A stretch of DNA of 64,000 nt from Rufibacter roseus (GCF_001647285.1 NZ_LRML01000005.1:1-64000); one strand, 5' to 3'. Numbered from the stretch's first letter, positions 15,525-25,936 are shown. A program made the numbers and translations. Notes: generated by a model from the sequence alone, not told the origin.

Positions 15525-16438
15525 AGGTAGGCGGCAGGTAAGTTTTGGAAACTTAAAGATAGATATGGAACGGGTTGCGCGCCAAAGTTGGCGTAAAATT
15601 TCGCCACGCCCGGCACTTCGCTTCCCTCAAAATCAAAGGTTTTTCCAGAGCCAGCCTCTTGCTGAATCAGCTGGTCCATGAGAAAAGCCATAGCATTTAG
15701 TTGCCTACCTTTTTCAGAACTTGCCCCAAACAAATAAGTGATACGGGTACCGTCGTGCAGAAAAAAACCGATGCAGAGCACCTCTTGCTGCTGCCTTACC
15801 TCCCACAACTGCCCCACTCCCGCCTGCTGCGCATTATGGAATAACTGGCTAAGCCGTTTATATTCTTTCGCCTTCAGTTCACCCAGCTCTTTGCCTTTGG
15901 TATTCTGGAACAGTTGCAGCAGCTTATCAAAAGAGGCTGCTCTACCAATGTTTAGCTGAGCAGCCTGCGCCTTTTTCAGGTTCCGTTTCAGGTTAGTGGC
16001 ACAAGCACGGTACAGCTCAGGGTAAGTAGGCGCTAAAGAAAGCTCATAATTTGGCCTTAACCTGGCGCTCCAGTTTTTGGGCAGATGTAGTTCTACCTCT
16101 GGCTGCGGCAACTGGTACTGCACCTGGGCAAAGTGCGGCGGAAGTAAAGAGAGGTATTCTGAAACAGAACGGTGTTGGCTGGCTTGGGTGCAGAACAAGC
16201 CAAGCTGCTGCGTGAACAAGGGCTGAAACACCATCTGCTTCCCCAGTACTTTCTTGATAGGCAACGGAAAAACAGACACATACGCGTCCTTCTGCACTTC
16301 CACCAAAGCCTGCCAGTTTGGTCCGCAAACAGCATCTAAATACCACGCATGGGCATATACCAGCGGCCTCTCCGCCTTTTGCAGGCAAGTTTCCCAAAGG
16401 GCTTTGTCTATGTCTTGATAGCGAAGCAGCTGTATCAT
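15479..16438 (-). CDS. FemAB/GNAT-fold acyltransferase-like protein
   Basis: A 319-residue protein with the tandem GNAT layout of FemAB/peptidoglycan-bridge or CelD-like proteins. The N-terminal half has VYAHAWYLDAVCG, and the central ARLRPNYELSL...ATNLKRNLKKA segment is typical. The second half has ITYLFGASSEKGRQLNAM and FDFEGSEVPGVAKFYANFGA, the common end of the fold. The substrate is unknown. Its 3' end overlaps upp by 46 nt. A family A palindrome lies in the divergent gap upstream. Confidence 0.7.
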   Translation of the reverse strand: MIQLLRYQDIDKALWETCLQKAERPLVYAHAWYLDAVCGPNWQALVEVQKDAYVSVFPLPIKKVLGKQMVFQPLFTQQLGLFCTQASQHRSVSEYLSLLPPHFAQVQYQLPQPEVELHLPKNWSARLRPNYELSLAPTYPELYRACATNLKRNLKKAQAAQLNIGRAASFDKLLQLFQNTKGKELGELKAKEYKRLSQLFHNAQQAGVGQLWEVRQQQEVLCIGFFLHDGTRITYLFGASSEKGRQLNAMAFLMDQLIQQEAGSGKTFDFEGSEVPGVAKFYANFGAQPVPYLSLSFQNLPAAYLWTRNVFTSLRKRLR

Positions 16439-16510
16439 GCAGCGGCAAGATAAGAGTTTTGCGGCTACAAGTCAGGAAGAACAGATGACGAATGAACCTT
16501 GCCCTAGGCT

Positions 16511-16546
16511 GTTTTCGGCCTCTTTTTCTAAAAACACGGCTAAAAC
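16511..16546. repeat. Family A palindrome, copy 9
   Basis: A 36-nt copy with CTG/CAG flanks in a head-to-head gap (FemAB-like minus, Wzi-like plus). Neither gene ends here, so it cannot be a simple terminator. Confidence 0.8.
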
Positions 16547-16652
16547 AGACGTTAATCTTTCTGAACCCCGCCACTTATTTAGACAACCTATGCCCTAAAG
16601 CTGTAGTACACGCACAAAATTCTCTTAACTTAGTATATTCAATCTGCACTAT

Positions 16653-18320
16653 ATGAAAAAAATATACCTGCTGGCCCTCCTGACGGTATCTGCGTTTCTT
16701 CAGGCATATGCCCAAGACGCCACAGTACCATTAAATGAAGATGTGTACCGGCTCATTGACCGCTATCATATTAAATACAATACAGAAAATCTGCACACCT
16801 CCTTCAAGCCTTACGGCAGAGCTCGGGTAGCCACCCTAGCCGAAACTGCTCAGCAGAACTTAGATGAAAAATCTCCGGAGGACCAGTACAATATTCAATA
16901 CCTGATCAACGACAACTGGAACTACACCCGCTATGACCGCGATAACCTGAGCCGCCGCCCATTTCTGAAGTATTTTTACGAAAACCAAACTGACTTTTAC
17001 CACTACGAGAGTCCTGAATTCAGCCTGCGGGTGAACCCCGTAATAGGTTTACTTGCCGGGGAAGATAACCAAACTGATGGTCTGCGGTCTATCAACTCCC
17101 GTGGTGTACAAGTGGAGGGTACCATAGATGAGCGGCTGGGTTTTTATACTTTCTTGGCTGAAAACCAAGTCTTCTTTCCGGGCTGGGTGAATAACCGCAT
17201 TGCCAGAGACACCATTGTGCCGCATGAGGCTTACTGGAAACCGTTCAAAGACGGAGGCTATGACTTCTTTTCGGCTCGTGGCTATGTAAACTACGCTGCC
17301 ACCAAGCACATAAGTGTCATGCTGGGGCACGATCGCCACTTTATAGGCAACGGCTTCCGTTCGCTCATTCTCTCTGATTACTCCGCCCCGTATTTTTTCC
17401 TGAAACTTCAGACACAAGTGTGGAAACTACAGTACACCAATCTTTTTGCAGAACTCACCGCCGACCATGAATCCCGAGATCAGCTGTACCCTAAAAAGTA
17501 CATGGCGCTGCACCACCTGAGCGTAAACCTTCTGCCCAACCTGAACGTGGGTGTGTTTGAGTCTACCATTTTTGGCCGTAACTACGGCCGCTTTGAGCTG
17601 CAGTACCTGAACCCTATTATTTTTTACCGTGCTATTGAGCAGGCTCTGGGGTCAGAAGACAATGCCATTTTGGGGGCAGACTTCAAATGGAACATCTACA
17701 ACAGAGTGCAGCTATACGGCCAGTTTGTGTTAGATGAATTTCTGCTGAGTGAAATAAAAGCCGGGAACGGCTGGTGGGGCAACAAGTACGCGTTACAAGG
17801 CGGTGCCAAATATATTGATGCCTTCAATGTGTCTAATTTAGACCTACAGGGCGAAATAAACATAGTTAGGCCCTTTACTTATCAGCACGAAAGCGCATCT
17901 ACTAACTTCCAGCATTACCAGCAGCCATTAGCTCACCCCATGGGTGCCAATTTAGCCGAGGCCATTGCTATTGTGAGATACCAGCCGCTGCCTAAGTTAA
18001 CCCTTACCGCAAAAGCCATTGCCACCCGCTACGGCCAAGACCCTGAGCCTAGAAACAACGAGAGCAACTTTGGCGGCAACGTGCTCAAGCCTTACACCAC
18101 CCGCAACGGCGAGTATGGCCACAACATTGGCAATGGGGTGAAGACAGACCAACTGTACGGCGAGGCGACTCTTTCTTACCAGCTCAAGTACAACATGTTC
18201 ATAGATGCTACCCAGATAGTGCGCAATGCCAAGGCTGAAGATCCTGCCTTTGACCACAATACCACGTTTACGGCCTTGTCTTTCCGCTGGAACATTCCGC
18301 AGCGGTCGCATGCCTTTTAG
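16653..18320 (+). CDS. Wzi/RemB-like outer-membrane beta-barrel protein
   Basis: A 555-residue exported protein with signal peptide MKKIYLLALLTVSAFLQAYA at 1-20. The remainder has many alternating aromatic strands, typical of a large barrel. LGHDRHFIGNGFRSLILSDY and FGRNYGRFELQYLNPIIFY are patterns I associate with the Wzi capsule-assembly family and with RemB-type gliding proteins of Bacteroidota. A surface-polysaccharide or adhesion role is therefore likely but not proven. It is monocistronic, ending at the hairpin 18369-18407. Confidence 0.72.
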   Translation: MKKIYLLALLTVSAFLQAYAQDATVPLNEDVYRLIDRYHIKYNTENLHTSFKPYGRARVATLAETAQQNLDEKSPEDQYNIQYLINDNWNYTRYDRDNLSRRPFLKYFYENQTDFYHYESPEFSLRVNPVIGLLAGEDNQTDGLRSINSRGVQVEGTIDERLGFYTFLAENQVFFPGWVNNRIARDTIVPHEAYWKPFKDGGYDFFSARGYVNYAATKHISVMLGHDRHFIGNGFRSLILSDYSAPYFFLKLQTQVWKLQYTNLFAELTADHESRDQLYPKKYMALHHLSVNLLPNLNVGVFESTIFGRNYGRFELQYLNPIIFYRAIEQALGSEDNAILGADFKWNIYNRVQLYGQFVLDEFLLSEIKAGNGWWGNKYALQGGAKYIDAFNVSNLDLQGEINIVRPFTYQHESASTNFQHYQQPLAHPMGANLAEAIAIVRYQPLPKLTLTAKAIATRYGQDPEPRNNESNFGGNVLKPYTTRNGEYGHNIGNGVKTDQLYGEATLSYQLKYNMFIDATQIVRNAKAEDPAFDHNTTFTALSFRWNIPQRSHAF

Positions 18321-18368
18321 CCAAAGCTGACAGCAAATCATATATACCTCTTTTACATCAGCCTAAAA

Positions 18369-18407
18369 CAGCACCGCCCCGTTTGACTATCAAGCGGGGC
18401 GGTGCTG
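18369..18407 (+). terminator. Terminator after the Wzi-like gene
   Basis: A 13-bp GC-rich stem CAGCACCGCCCCG and its complement with a 13-nt loop. A family A palindrome abuts it directly downstream. A possible half copy of family A (18346-18369) runs into its 5' side. Confidence 0.8.
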
Positions 18408-18441
18408 CTTTAGGCCTGTTTTTCAAAAAGTAAGCCTAAAC
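18407..18441. repeat. Family A palindrome, copy 10
   Basis: A 35-nt copy (one base short in the right arm) fused to the end of the preceding terminator stem. Confidence 0.75.
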
Positions 18442-18480
18442 GAGTAAACAACAGGTATGCTGTTTTAGCCAGTAAAGCCC

Positions 18481-18488
18481 TACCTTTG
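18481..18488 (+). promoter_or_regulatory. -7 box TACCTTTG abutting the ABC exporter start
   Basis: TACCTTTG ends 5 nt before the ATG at 18494, the same geometry as at the helicase gene, predicting a leaderless transcript. Confidence 0.55.
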
Positions 18489-18493
18489 CCAGA

Positions 18494-20326
18494 ATGAAAA
18501 CTTATTTCCGCATTCTTAATTTTGCGCGGCCCTTTAGTCAGTATGTTCCGTGGTATGCAATTGCAACTCTGCTAGCTACCATTTTCGGGATCATGAATTT
18601 CACTCTTCTGGTACCTTTGTTGTCAGTTCTTTTTGACGAGGTAAGTACGCAGGAGGCCTCCGTTATCACCACCAGGCCAGAATTCTCACTTTCGTTTGAT
18701 TGGGCCAAGCAATTCTTCTATTACTACTTTGGGCAGGTAATACAGTCCGAGGGTAAACTGGGCGCTCTCCGCTTCATCTGCCTTTTACTGGTTGCCTCTG
18801 TTTTACTGGCCAACCTGTTCCGCTACATTGGCCTCAGAATAGAGGGCGAAGTAAGAGCCAAGGTTGTGAAAAACTTACGCTTTCAGGTATATGAGCGCAT
18901 CACGCAGCTGCAGTTGGGCTTTTTCTCTAACCAGCGCAAAGGCAACATCATGTCTACCCTCACCAATGATGTGCAGGAAGTAGAAAACTCAGTGGCCAGC
19001 ACGCTGAATGTTCTGTTCCGCGAGCCTTTCCTGCTTTTCGGGTATTTTGGGGTGCTGTTTTACCTATCACCTAGCCTTACCCTTTTTAGCTTATTAGTAT
19101 TGCCTGCCTCTGGCTTGATCATCTCCAGCCTTGCCAAAAAACTGAAACGACAGTCAACGGAAGGACAAGATTCTTTGGGCTCCATTTTGGGCATTATTGA
19201 CGAAACCTTGGGCGGCCTTCGCGTGATCAAAGGATTTAACGCCCAGCCGTACGTGATCAATAAATTCAAGGAGAGCAACAACCGCTATGCCCGTATCATT
19301 ACTTCCATGAACAACAAGCGGAGCTTGGCTTCGCCTATGTCTGAGTTTATGGGCGTGACGGCCGTAGCAGGCATTTTATTCTACGGAGGTTCATTGGTTT
19401 TAAGTGGTCGTTCTGACCTTGAGGCCGCAGAATTAATTGGCTACCTGATTTTGTTCTCACAAGTATTGGTGCCGGTAAAAGCCATTTCCAATGCATTCAG
19501 CAATATACAGCGCGGCTTGGTGGCCGGTAACAGAGTATTGGCTCTTATAGACACTCCTCCACAAATCAGAGACAAGGCCCAGGCACAAGTGCTGCCCCCT
19601 TTCAGCCAACATATTGAGTTTAAAAATGTAGGCTTCCGCTACGCCGAAGACCCAATTCTACAAGACATCAACCTGCGCATTCCTAAAGGCAAAACTATTG
19701 CTTTGGTAGGCCCGTCTGGTGGGGGCAAGTCTACCCTAGCTGATTTGCTCCCACGCTTCTATGACCCAACCGAAGGCGCAATCTTTATTGATGGCCACGA
19801 CCTCCGCGACTGCACCCTGCACTCCATCCGAGACCAGATGGGCATAGTGACCCAAGAATCTATTTTGTTCAACGACACCATCTTCAACAACATCAAGTTC
19901 AACAAAACAGATGCCACCGAAGAAGAGGTAATGGCCGCCGCTAAAATTGCCAATGCCCACGAGTTCATTATGAACTCACCCGAAGGCTACCAAACCTTGA
20001 TTGGTGACCGGGGCGGAAAGCTATCTGGTGGACAGCGGCAGCGCCTGAGCATTGCCCGTGCCATTCTGAAGAATCCACCCATCTTGATCATGGATGAGGC
20101 CACTTCAGCGCTGGATACTGAGTCAGAAAAGCTGGTACAGGAAGCCTTGACGAACCTCATGAAAAATCGCACCTCCTTGGTTATTGCGCACCGCCTCAGC
20201 ACCATTCAGCACGCTGATGAAATTATTGTGCTACAGGCTGGTAGAATAGTAGAGCGCGGCAATCATGCGGAGTTAGTGCAGCATGGGGGGCTTTACTACA
20301 AACTCACCCAAATGCAGACGGCGTAA
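18494..20326 (+). CDS. ABC exporter, fused permease and ATPase (MsbA-like)
   Basis: A 610-residue half-transporter. Six transmembrane helices occupy about 18-335 with long intracellular helices. The ATPase domain (about 365-605) has Walker A GPSGGGKST, Q-loop VTQES, signature LSGGQRQR, Walker B ILIMDEATSALD and switch IAHRLSTI. It should dimerise. Lipid A-core or another amphipathic lipid is the usual substrate in this clade, but the substrate is not shown here. The nearby gmhA gene fits a lipopolysaccharide theme. Confidence 0.9.
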   Translation: MKTYFRILNFARPFSQYVPWYAIATLLATIFGIMNFTLLVPLLSVLFDEVSTQEASVITTRPEFSLSFDWAKQFFYYYFGQVIQSEGKLGALRFICLLLVASVLLANLFRYIGLRIEGEVRAKVVKNLRFQVYERITQLQLGFFSNQRKGNIMSTLTNDVQEVENSVASTLNVLFREPFLLFGYFGVLFYLSPSLTLFSLLVLPASGLIISSLAKKLKRQSTEGQDSLGSILGIIDETLGGLRVIKGFNAQPYVINKFKESNNRYARIITSMNNKRSLASPMSEFMGVTAVAGILFYGGSLVLSGRSDLEAAELIGYLILFSQVLVPVKAISNAFSNIQRGLVAGNRVLALIDTPPQIRDKAQAQVLPPFSQHIEFKNVGFRYAEDPILQDINLRIPKGKTIALVGPSGGGKSTLADLLPRFYDPTEGAIFIDGHDLRDCTLHSIRDQMGIVTQESILFNDTIFNNIKFNKTDATEEEVMAAAKIANAHEFIMNSPEGYQTLIGDRGGKLSGGQRQRLSIARAILKNPPILIMDEATSALDTESEKLVQEALTNLMKNRTSLVIAHRLSTIQHADEIIVLQAGRIVERGNHAELVQHGGLYYKLTQMQTA

Positions 20327-20328
20327 TA

Positions 20329-20440
20329 ATTGTTGATTGCTGGTGGTTGATTGATATTTCCCTTATTTCGAACTCCTCTCCTTGGAAGAGGTGGGTCTTC
20401 TTTTGCCGATCATAACAATCAACAACAAACAATCAGCAAC
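20329..20440. repeat. Family E inverted pair (TTGATTG / CAATCAA arms)
   Basis: The left arm 20329-20354 and right arm 20409-20440 are imperfect inverted copies built from GTTGATTG and CAATCAAC. They enclose about 55 bp. It begins 2 nt past the exporter stop. Confidence 0.6.
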
Positions 20441-20518
20441 CCTAAGAACAGCTATTTTAAAGCTTTTGCGTAAGCATTAGAATATATAGTATATTTAATG
20501 TTCACGCGATCTCTCACT

Positions 20519-20971
20519 ATGGAAACTCTGAAGAAGGTTATCAACATCACTGCAATGGTTTATTTGATCGTTGCCTTTCTGTTTTTGCTGCGCATTTTAA
20601 GCGTGAGCAAGTTTGTGGCTCTTTTTGATTTGCCTCATGATGCTGCTTTTCTTAACCGCTTTCTGTGGGCTGGTGCCATTTTACTTCTGGCAGAACTGTT
20701 GATAGAAAACGCGTATATTGCCACCCTAAAACGTGGTTTAGAGCGCGAACATCGGCAGATTACCGAGCTAAAAGCGCAGTTGTATGACCAACGCATGAAA
20801 GATTCTGTAGCTGCACCTGTTGTTCCTCAGCCTGACCCAACCAGACCAGTTAATTCTACCCCGCAGAATGGAACGTTCTGGGCTTCGGCTGACCGCACCA
20901 TACCACCTACCACTGGCCCAACTGACGAATCTGATCTACCACCGCGGCCAGATCAAAGACCATTACCTTAA
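20519..20971 (+). CDS. Membrane protein with C-terminal coiled coil and Pro-rich tail
   Basis: A 150-residue protein from ATG 20519; an upstream ATG at 20498 directly abuts a TATATTTA box and is less likely. Two hydrophobic helices cover about 9-30 and 45-66. A charged coiled coil follows ([19 protein letters not shown]), then a Pro/Thr-rich tail. The layout resembles LapA-type envelope proteins. Its TAA overlaps the gmhA ATG by one base, so the two are translationally coupled. Confidence 0.65.
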   Translation: METLKKVINITAMVYLIVAFLFLLRILSVSKFVALFDLPHDAAFLNRFLWAGAILLLAELLIENAYIATLKRGLEREHRQITELKAQLYDQRMKDSVAAPVVPQPDPTRPVNSTPQNGTFWASADRTIPPTTGPTDESDLPPRPDQRPLP

Positions 20972-21555
20972 TGAATCCAACTACTGAACTTATATTAGCT
21001 GAGCTGCAAGAAGCACAACAGGTACTCTCTAATTTTTTAGCGCTTCCTTCCACTGTTTCTTCCATAGAAGCTGCAGTACACCTCATGGCAGACAGCCTGA
21101 AGAACGGAGGCAAAATTCTTTCTTGCGGAAATGGCGGTTCTATGTGTGACGCCATGCACTTTGCCGAAGAGTTAACCGGCCGCTACCGCAATGATCGCCC
21201 AGCCATGGCTGCTATTGCCATCTCAGACCCTACGCACATGAGCTGCGTGTCTAATGACTATGGGTATGATCAGGTTTTCTCAAGATATGTGGAGGCCATG
21301 GCCCGCCCCGGCGATGTGTTGCTGGCTATTAGCACCAGCGGCAACTCAGGCAATGCTTTAAAAGCAGCTGAGGCGGCCAAAAAGAATGGCGTGAAAGTAG
21401 TAAGCCTTACTGGAAAAGACGGCGGTAAACTCGCAGCTTTAAGCGATGCAGAAGTCAGAGTGCCACACTTCGGCTACGCCGATAGAATTCAGGAAATCCA
21501 CATTAAGGTTATTCATATTTTCATTTTGCTCTTAGAAAAGCACATGGGCTACTAA
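20971..21555 (+). CDS. gmhA: Phosphoheptose isomerase (SIS domain)
   Basis: A 194-residue SIS-fold isomerase that converts sedoheptulose 7-phosphate to heptose 7-phosphate for lipopolysaccharide or S-layer heptose. Conserved stretches are [18 protein letters not shown], the SIS loop [11 protein letters not shown] at about 120-130, and the C-terminal [10 protein letters not shown] helix with the expected Glu and His. Length is normal. It overlaps the upstream membrane-protein gene by one base. Confidence 0.93.
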   Translation: MNPTTELILAELQEAQQVLSNFLALPSTVSSIEAAVHLMADSLKNGGKILSCGNGGSMCDAMHFAEELTGRYRNDRPAMAAIAISDPTHMSCVSNDYGYDQVFSRYVEAMARPGDVLLAISTSGNSGNALKAAEAAKKNGVKVVSLTGKDGGKLAALSDAEVRVPHFGYADRIQEIHIKVIHIFILLLEKHMGY

Positions 21556-21871
21556 AGCTTCGCCAAATTAGGAACTTGGTATGGAGCAATACCCGCCCCA
21601 AATGCATGGTAGCCACGGAAGGCGCTCTAAAGCTCTGCAAGTCTGCTGGATTGTGTACCATCAGTCCACTCCTTTATATCTGTTGCCTACTGTCGCAGAT
21701 TTTCTTTGATGAGGGCTAACTTTAGTTCTGGTTATACAAAGGGCAGTTCTGTTTTAGCCTTATTTTTCTAAAATCAAGCTAAAAACAAAGAGCACCTTTC
21801 CATCTGGAATTAATTGCAGCAGCTTAATGTTGGCGTACTCAAGATAAAGCACCCTTGCATTATAAGATATT
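21556..21871. other. Intergenic gap, 316 bp
   Basis: Holds one family A palindrome (21751-21786). No hairpin terminator, promoter or open reading frame is convincing in the rest. Confidence 0.6.
21751..21786. repeat. Family A palindrome, copy 11
   Basis: A 36-nt copy in a tandem gap, 195 nt past gmhA. It is the last copy before a 9.4-kb stretch with none. Confidence 0.8.
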
Positions 21872-23410
21872 ATGCTTGTTAAAACCTTTGGCAGCGCGGT
21901 ACAGGGCGTAAATGCCTATACCATTACCATTGAAGTAAATGTTAGCCCCGGCACAAAGTATTTTTTAGTTGGTCTGCCCGACAATGCTGTTAAAGAAAGT
22001 GAGCAGCGCATAAAGTCGGCTTTAAAACAATATAACTACCGCTTCCCCAGGCAGAATGTAGTCATCAACATGGCGCCCGCTGACGTTAAGAAGGAAGGCT
22101 CCGCTTATGACTTGCCTATTGCCATTGGCCTGCTGGCCGGCTCTGAACAGCTACCCACAGAAGACATTGACAAGTACATCATGATGGGTGAGTTGGCTTT
22201 AGACGGAGAGCTAAGACCCATCAAAGGTGTGCTCCCCATTGCCATTCAGGCCCGCAAAGAAGGCTATAAAGGTTTTATTCTACCAAAAGAAAATGCCCAG
22301 GAGGCAGCCATTGTCAATAACCTGGAGGTGATTGGAGTGTCCACCTTAAAAGAGGCGGTTGATTTCCTGAGTGGAAACCTTTCCATCTCTCCCCTTAAAG
22401 TTGACACCCGCGATATCTTCCAGACAACCGTACACCAATACACCGCCGATTTTGCCGATGTGCAGGGGCAGGAAAACATAAAGCGGGCGCTGGAGATCGC
22501 CGCAGCCGGTGGCCACAACGCCATCATGATTGGGCCTCCGGGAGCCGGTAAAACTATGTTAGCCAAGCGACTACCTTCCATTCTGCCGCCGCTTACTTTG
22601 CATGAAGCCCTTGAAACAACCAAGATTCATTCCGTAGCGGGCAAACTGGGCACTAACAGTTCCTTAATGGCGCAACGTCCCTTCCGGGCACCGCACCACA
22701 CTATTTCAGACGTAGCGCTGGTAGGTGGCGGCGGCAATCCTCAGCCTGGTGAAATCTCGTTAGCCCATAACGGCGTCTTATTTTTAGATGAATTACCTGA
22801 GTTTAAACGGACGGTTTTGGAAGTAATGCGCCAACCTTTGGAAGAGCGACGGGTAACTATTTCCAGAGCCAAGCTTACCATTGATTTTCCGGCTAACTTC
22901 ATGCTGGTGGCCAGCATGAACCCTTGCCCCTGCGGATTCTATAATGACCCCAATAAAGACTGTGTGTGCGGACCAGGCGTGGTACAGCGGTATCTGAACA
23001 AGGTAAGTGGCCCGTTATTAGACCGGATTGATTTGCATGTGGAAGTAACTCCGGTGTCTTTTGACCAGATGACTTCTACCCGAAGAGCTGAAACCAGCGC
23101 TGACATACGCGAGCGGGTAGAGAAGGCTCGTCAATGGCAGGCTGACCGCTTCAAAGACTTTCCAGAGATACATTCTAATGCCATGATGCCCCCACAAATG
23201 GTAAAAGACCTTTGCCGTATTAATGAAGCCGGCCGTTTGTTATTGAAAGCCGCCATGGAAAAACTGGGACTCTCCGCCCGTGCCTACGACCGCATTTTAA
23301 AAGTAAGCCGCACCATAGCCGACTTGGCCGCCTCTGAAGAAATAAAAATTGAACACTTAGCCGAAGCTATTCAGTACCGCAGCCTCGACCGCGAAGGTTG
23401 GGCAGGATAA
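21872..23410 (+). CDS. YifB/ComM family Mg-chelatase-like AAA+ ATPase
   Basis: A 512-residue protein. The N-terminal Lon-protease-like fold (about 1-170) contains [18 protein letters not shown]-type sequence. The AAA+ core has Walker [15 protein letters not shown] at about 220-233 and Walker [10 protein letters not shown], then MNPCPCGFY and a Cys cluster (CPCGFY...DCVCGPG). ComM homologues are hexameric helicases that extend branch migration during recombination of transforming DNA. It is followed by a strong terminator. Confidence 0.9.
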   Translation: MLVKTFGSAVQGVNAYTITIEVNVSPGTKYFLVGLPDNAVKESEQRIKSALKQYNYRFPRQNVVINMAPADVKKEGSAYDLPIAIGLLAGSEQLPTEDIDKYIMMGELALDGELRPIKGVLPIAIQARKEGYKGFILPKENAQEAAIVNNLEVIGVSTLKEAVDFLSGNLSISPLKVDTRDIFQTTVHQYTADFADVQGQENIKRALEIAAAGGHNAIMIGPPGAGKTMLAKRLPSILPPLTLHEALETTKIHSVAGKLGTNSSLMAQRPFRAPHHTISDVALVGGGGNPQPGEISLAHNGVLFLDELPEFKRTVLEVMRQPLEERRVTISRAKLTIDFPANFMLVASMNPCPCGFYNDPNKDCVCGPGVVQRYLNKVSGPLLDRIDLHVEVTPVSFDQMTSTRRAETSADIRERVEKARQWQADRFKDFPEIHSNAMMPPQMVKDLCRINEAGRLLLKAAMEKLGLSARAYDRILKVSRTIADLAASEEIKIEHLAEAIQYRSLDREGWAG

Positions 23411-23433
23411 AATTAAAGTCAAAAAAATCATGT

Positions 23434-23469
23434 AAGAGGGGCCAGCTTTGAATAAAGCTGGCCCCTCTT
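23434..23469 (+). terminator. Terminator after yifB
   Basis: A perfect 16-bp stem AAGAGGGGCCAGCTTT and its complement with a 4-nt loop, then TTTTTG. Confidence 0.9.
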
Positions 23470-23663
23470 TTTGTAGAAAATATTTTTAACGACTTATAGG
23501 GGTAAACAACACACCTGCTGTCTACAATTACAGAAACAATATAATTATGTAACGTTTTATTAAAACTTATCTTACATTAGAATCATAATTTCACTTGTTC
23601 AAAAACATAGGCTATTCTTTTACCAATATCACTCTTTATTCACCTGAGCACACATAACTCTTA

Positions 23664-24353
23664 ATGAAAAAACTTTTACTTCTGGCTGTCTTTAGTTTGT
23701 CTTGTGTGTGTGGGCATGCGCAAACTGGTTTCTCCCTAGGCGTTAAAGCCGGCGGTAATTACACTGGGTTTACTGGTGAAGATGTACCCGCAGAAGCAAA
23801 ATATAAATTCGGTTTTCATGCAGGCGCCATTATTGAATATGCCCTTACACCGTCTCTCTCTATCAGACCAGAAATGCTGTATTCGCTCAAAGGCACCAGT
23901 ATGAAATTTATGGGCCCAGACTGGGAAAGCATTAACTGGGAAACGGTTAATTGGGAAGAGTACATGGCAGACCCAGAAGGCTACGAATTTGAAGTTGGCG
24001 AGAAAGAGTATCATTTTAAAGAAACTCTACATTACATTGACGTACCGGTTCTGGCTCATTATAAAGTAGGAAATCTTTTCTTACAGGCTGGTCCTACCGC
24101 TTCCTTTTTCATTTCTTCTAAATCAGAACTTGATGGTGACTCTACCCCTGACGATGAAGAAACCGCCGGAGGCAACGATTATAGAAAAGTTGATTTTGGT
24201 TATGCCTTAGGGATTGGCTATCAATTAAGCCATGGACTAGAAGTTAGCGCCAGGTATAACGGCGGAATAACCAACGTAGACAAAAACAACAACTACAAAG
24301 CTAAAAACTCAGTGTTTCAGCTTTCTTTAGCTTACATAGTTGGCAAAAATTAG
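23664..24353 (+). CDS. Outer-membrane beta-barrel protein, tandem paralogue 1 of 6
   Basis: A 229-residue member of the PF13568-type outer-membrane barrel group. The signal peptide ends at HAQ (about residue 20). The barrel opens with FSLGVKAGGNYTGFTGED and includes the shared strands SIRPEMLYSLKGT, HYIDVPVLAHYKVGNLFLQAGP and VDFGYALGIGYQLSHGLEVSARYNGGI. A unique acidic insertion with repeated W-E pairs (about 93-110) is absent from the others. No terminator follows it, unlike its neighbours. Confidence 0.82.
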   Translation: MKKLLLLAVFSLSCVCGHAQTGFSLGVKAGGNYTGFTGEDVPAEAKYKFGFHAGAIIEYALTPSLSIRPEMLYSLKGTSMKFMGPDWESINWETVNWEEYMADPEGYEFEVGEKEYHFKETLHYIDVPVLAHYKVGNLFLQAGPTASFFISSKSELDGDSTPDDEETAGGNDYRKVDFGYALGIGYQLSHGLEVSARYNGGITNVDKNNNYKAKNSVFQLSLAYIVGKN

Positions 24354-24510
24354 TAGATTCAGTTACTGCATACGTGTTAAGGAAAGCAACACAGTCACTA
24401 TCACCTGAGCACTAACTTTATGGCACCAGCCAATATAGGAGTAGTCAATATTATTTATTATATCGCAGCCCAATCATCACTCAACCCAACCCTTTTCAAA
24501 CACTTACTTC

Positions 24511-25092
24511 ATGAAAAAATTATTATTCTTTGTTGCAACTCTGTTTACAGTTTCACTTGCCCAAGCGCAGGATGGTATCAAACTTGGCTTAAAAGCTGGT
24601 GTTAACATAGCCTCTATGGCCGGTGATGATGCTGACGATATCACTAATAAATTCGGTTTCCATATTGGAGGTTTTGCAGATTACGGTATATCTGAAATGG
24701 TGTCAATCCGTCCAGAACTCCTGTACTCAACAAAGGGCGCGACATCTGAAGAAAATGATGATGCAAGCTTCAACCTAAACTACATTGACGTTCCTGTATT
24801 AGCTCGTATCAAAGCAGATAAACTTTTCTTTGAGTTTGGCCCTACATTTTCTTTTTTGGTGAAAGCAGAGGTATCAGATGGAGATGTTTCTATAAATGTG
24901 AAAGATGCAACTAGAGGTTTTGATTTTGGTTATGCTGCCGGACTCGGGTACCAATTCACAGAGCAAATTGGCTTAGGCCTGAGATACAACGGTGGTTTAA
25001 CAAACATCTTTGAAGAAGAAGATGGTGAATCGCTTGCGGAAGTTCGTAATTCTGTTTTCCAAGTCTCTTTAAGCTACTCTTTTGGGAGATAA
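24511..25092 (+). CDS. Outer-membrane beta-barrel protein, tandem paralogue 2 of 6
   Basis: A 193-residue protein, the shortest and most AT-rich type, closely related to paralogue 3. The signal peptide is MKKLLFFVATLFTVSLAQAQ. Shared strands are GIKLGLKAGVNIASM, KFGFHIGGFADYG, MVSIRPELLYSTKGA, NYIDVPVLARIKADKLFFEFGP and GLGLRYNGGL. It ends SFGR with the usual aromatic-rich final strand (VFQVSLSYSFG) for barrel insertion. Confidence 0.85.
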   Translation: MKKLLFFVATLFTVSLAQAQDGIKLGLKAGVNIASMAGDDADDITNKFGFHIGGFADYGISEMVSIRPELLYSTKGATSEENDDASFNLNYIDVPVLARIKADKLFFEFGPTFSFLVKAEVSDGDVSINVKDATRGFDFGYAAGLGYQFTEQIGLGLRYNGGLTNIFEEEDGESLAEVRNSVFQVSLSYSFGR

Positions 25093-25098
25093 TTATGA

Positions 25099-25142
25099 AA
25101 CACTCTGCTAGGGTGCTATATGGGTATTCCTAGCAGAGTGTT
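25099..25142 (+). terminator. Terminator after barrel paralogue 2
   Basis: A perfect 14-bp stem AACACTCTGCTAGG and its complement with a 16-nt loop. The T-tract is short. Confidence 0.7.
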
Positions 25143-25334
25143 ACATTAGCGACAGCTCCTATAAACTGCGGCTACTCACTTTTCTTTCTTTTAGCAGCAT
25201 TTCTTTTAGGCCACCTTACATGTATATTTTATGACATGTGTAGTACTTACAAGTAGGTATAGGAGCAGACCAAAAAAAATTAAAAATTAGCAACTGAAAT
25301 ATTTCAAACTTTTAACCCTTAAAACCCTTTATTT

Positions 25335-25925
25335 ATGAAAAAACTACTTCTTTTTGTTGTAGCACTATTTACCATATCTTTTGCCCAAGCGCAAGGTGGT
25401 ATTAAGTTAGGCTTGAAAGCCGGTGGAAACTTAAGCAATATTACTGGAGATGACACTGAAGACTCCAAAAACAAATTTGGTTTTCATGTAGGCGGATTCG
25501 TTGATTTTGGCGTTTCTGACATGGTTTCTATTCGCCCCGAAGTTTTATACTCTATGAAGGGAGCTACCGGAGAAGGAGATGGAGATAGCGACATGAGCCT
25601 TAACTTAAACTATATTGATGTTCCGATTATGGCTCGCATCAATGCTGATAAGCTTTTCTTTGAATTTGGTCCTACCATCTCTTTCTTAGTTAAATCAGAA
25701 GCAGAAATGGGAGATTTGTCTGTAGACTTCAAAGATTACACTAATACTGTTGATTTTGGATATGCTGCTGGACTAGGTTATAACATCAGTGATAATATTG
25801 GTCTAGGGCTGAGATACAATGGCGGATTATCGAAAGTCTTCAAAGATAATGAAGATGCAGATTTTGGAGATGTTCGTAACTCAGTATTCCAACTTTCTTT
25901 GAGCTTCTCATTAGGTGGCAGATAA
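25335..25925 (+). CDS. Outer-membrane beta-barrel protein, tandem paralogue 3 of 6
   Basis: A 196-residue sister of paralogue 2, with the same signal peptide form (SFAQAQ) and matching strands (GIKLGLKAGGNLSNI, KFGFHVGGFVDFG, SIRPEVLYSMKGA, KLFFEFGPTISFLVKSE). The differences are mainly in acidic loops (EGDGDSD, EDSKN), as expected for surface-exposed turns. Confidence 0.85.
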   Translation: MKKLLLFVVALFTISFAQAQGGIKLGLKAGGNLSNITGDDTEDSKNKFGFHVGGFVDFGVSDMVSIRPEVLYSMKGATGEGDGDSDMSLNLNYIDVPIMARINADKLFFEFGPTISFLVKSEAEMGDLSVDFKDYTNTVDFGYAAGLGYNISDNIGLGLRYNGGLSKVFKDNEDADFGDVRNSVFQLSLSFSLGGR

Positions 25926-25936
25926 GAAATATTAAC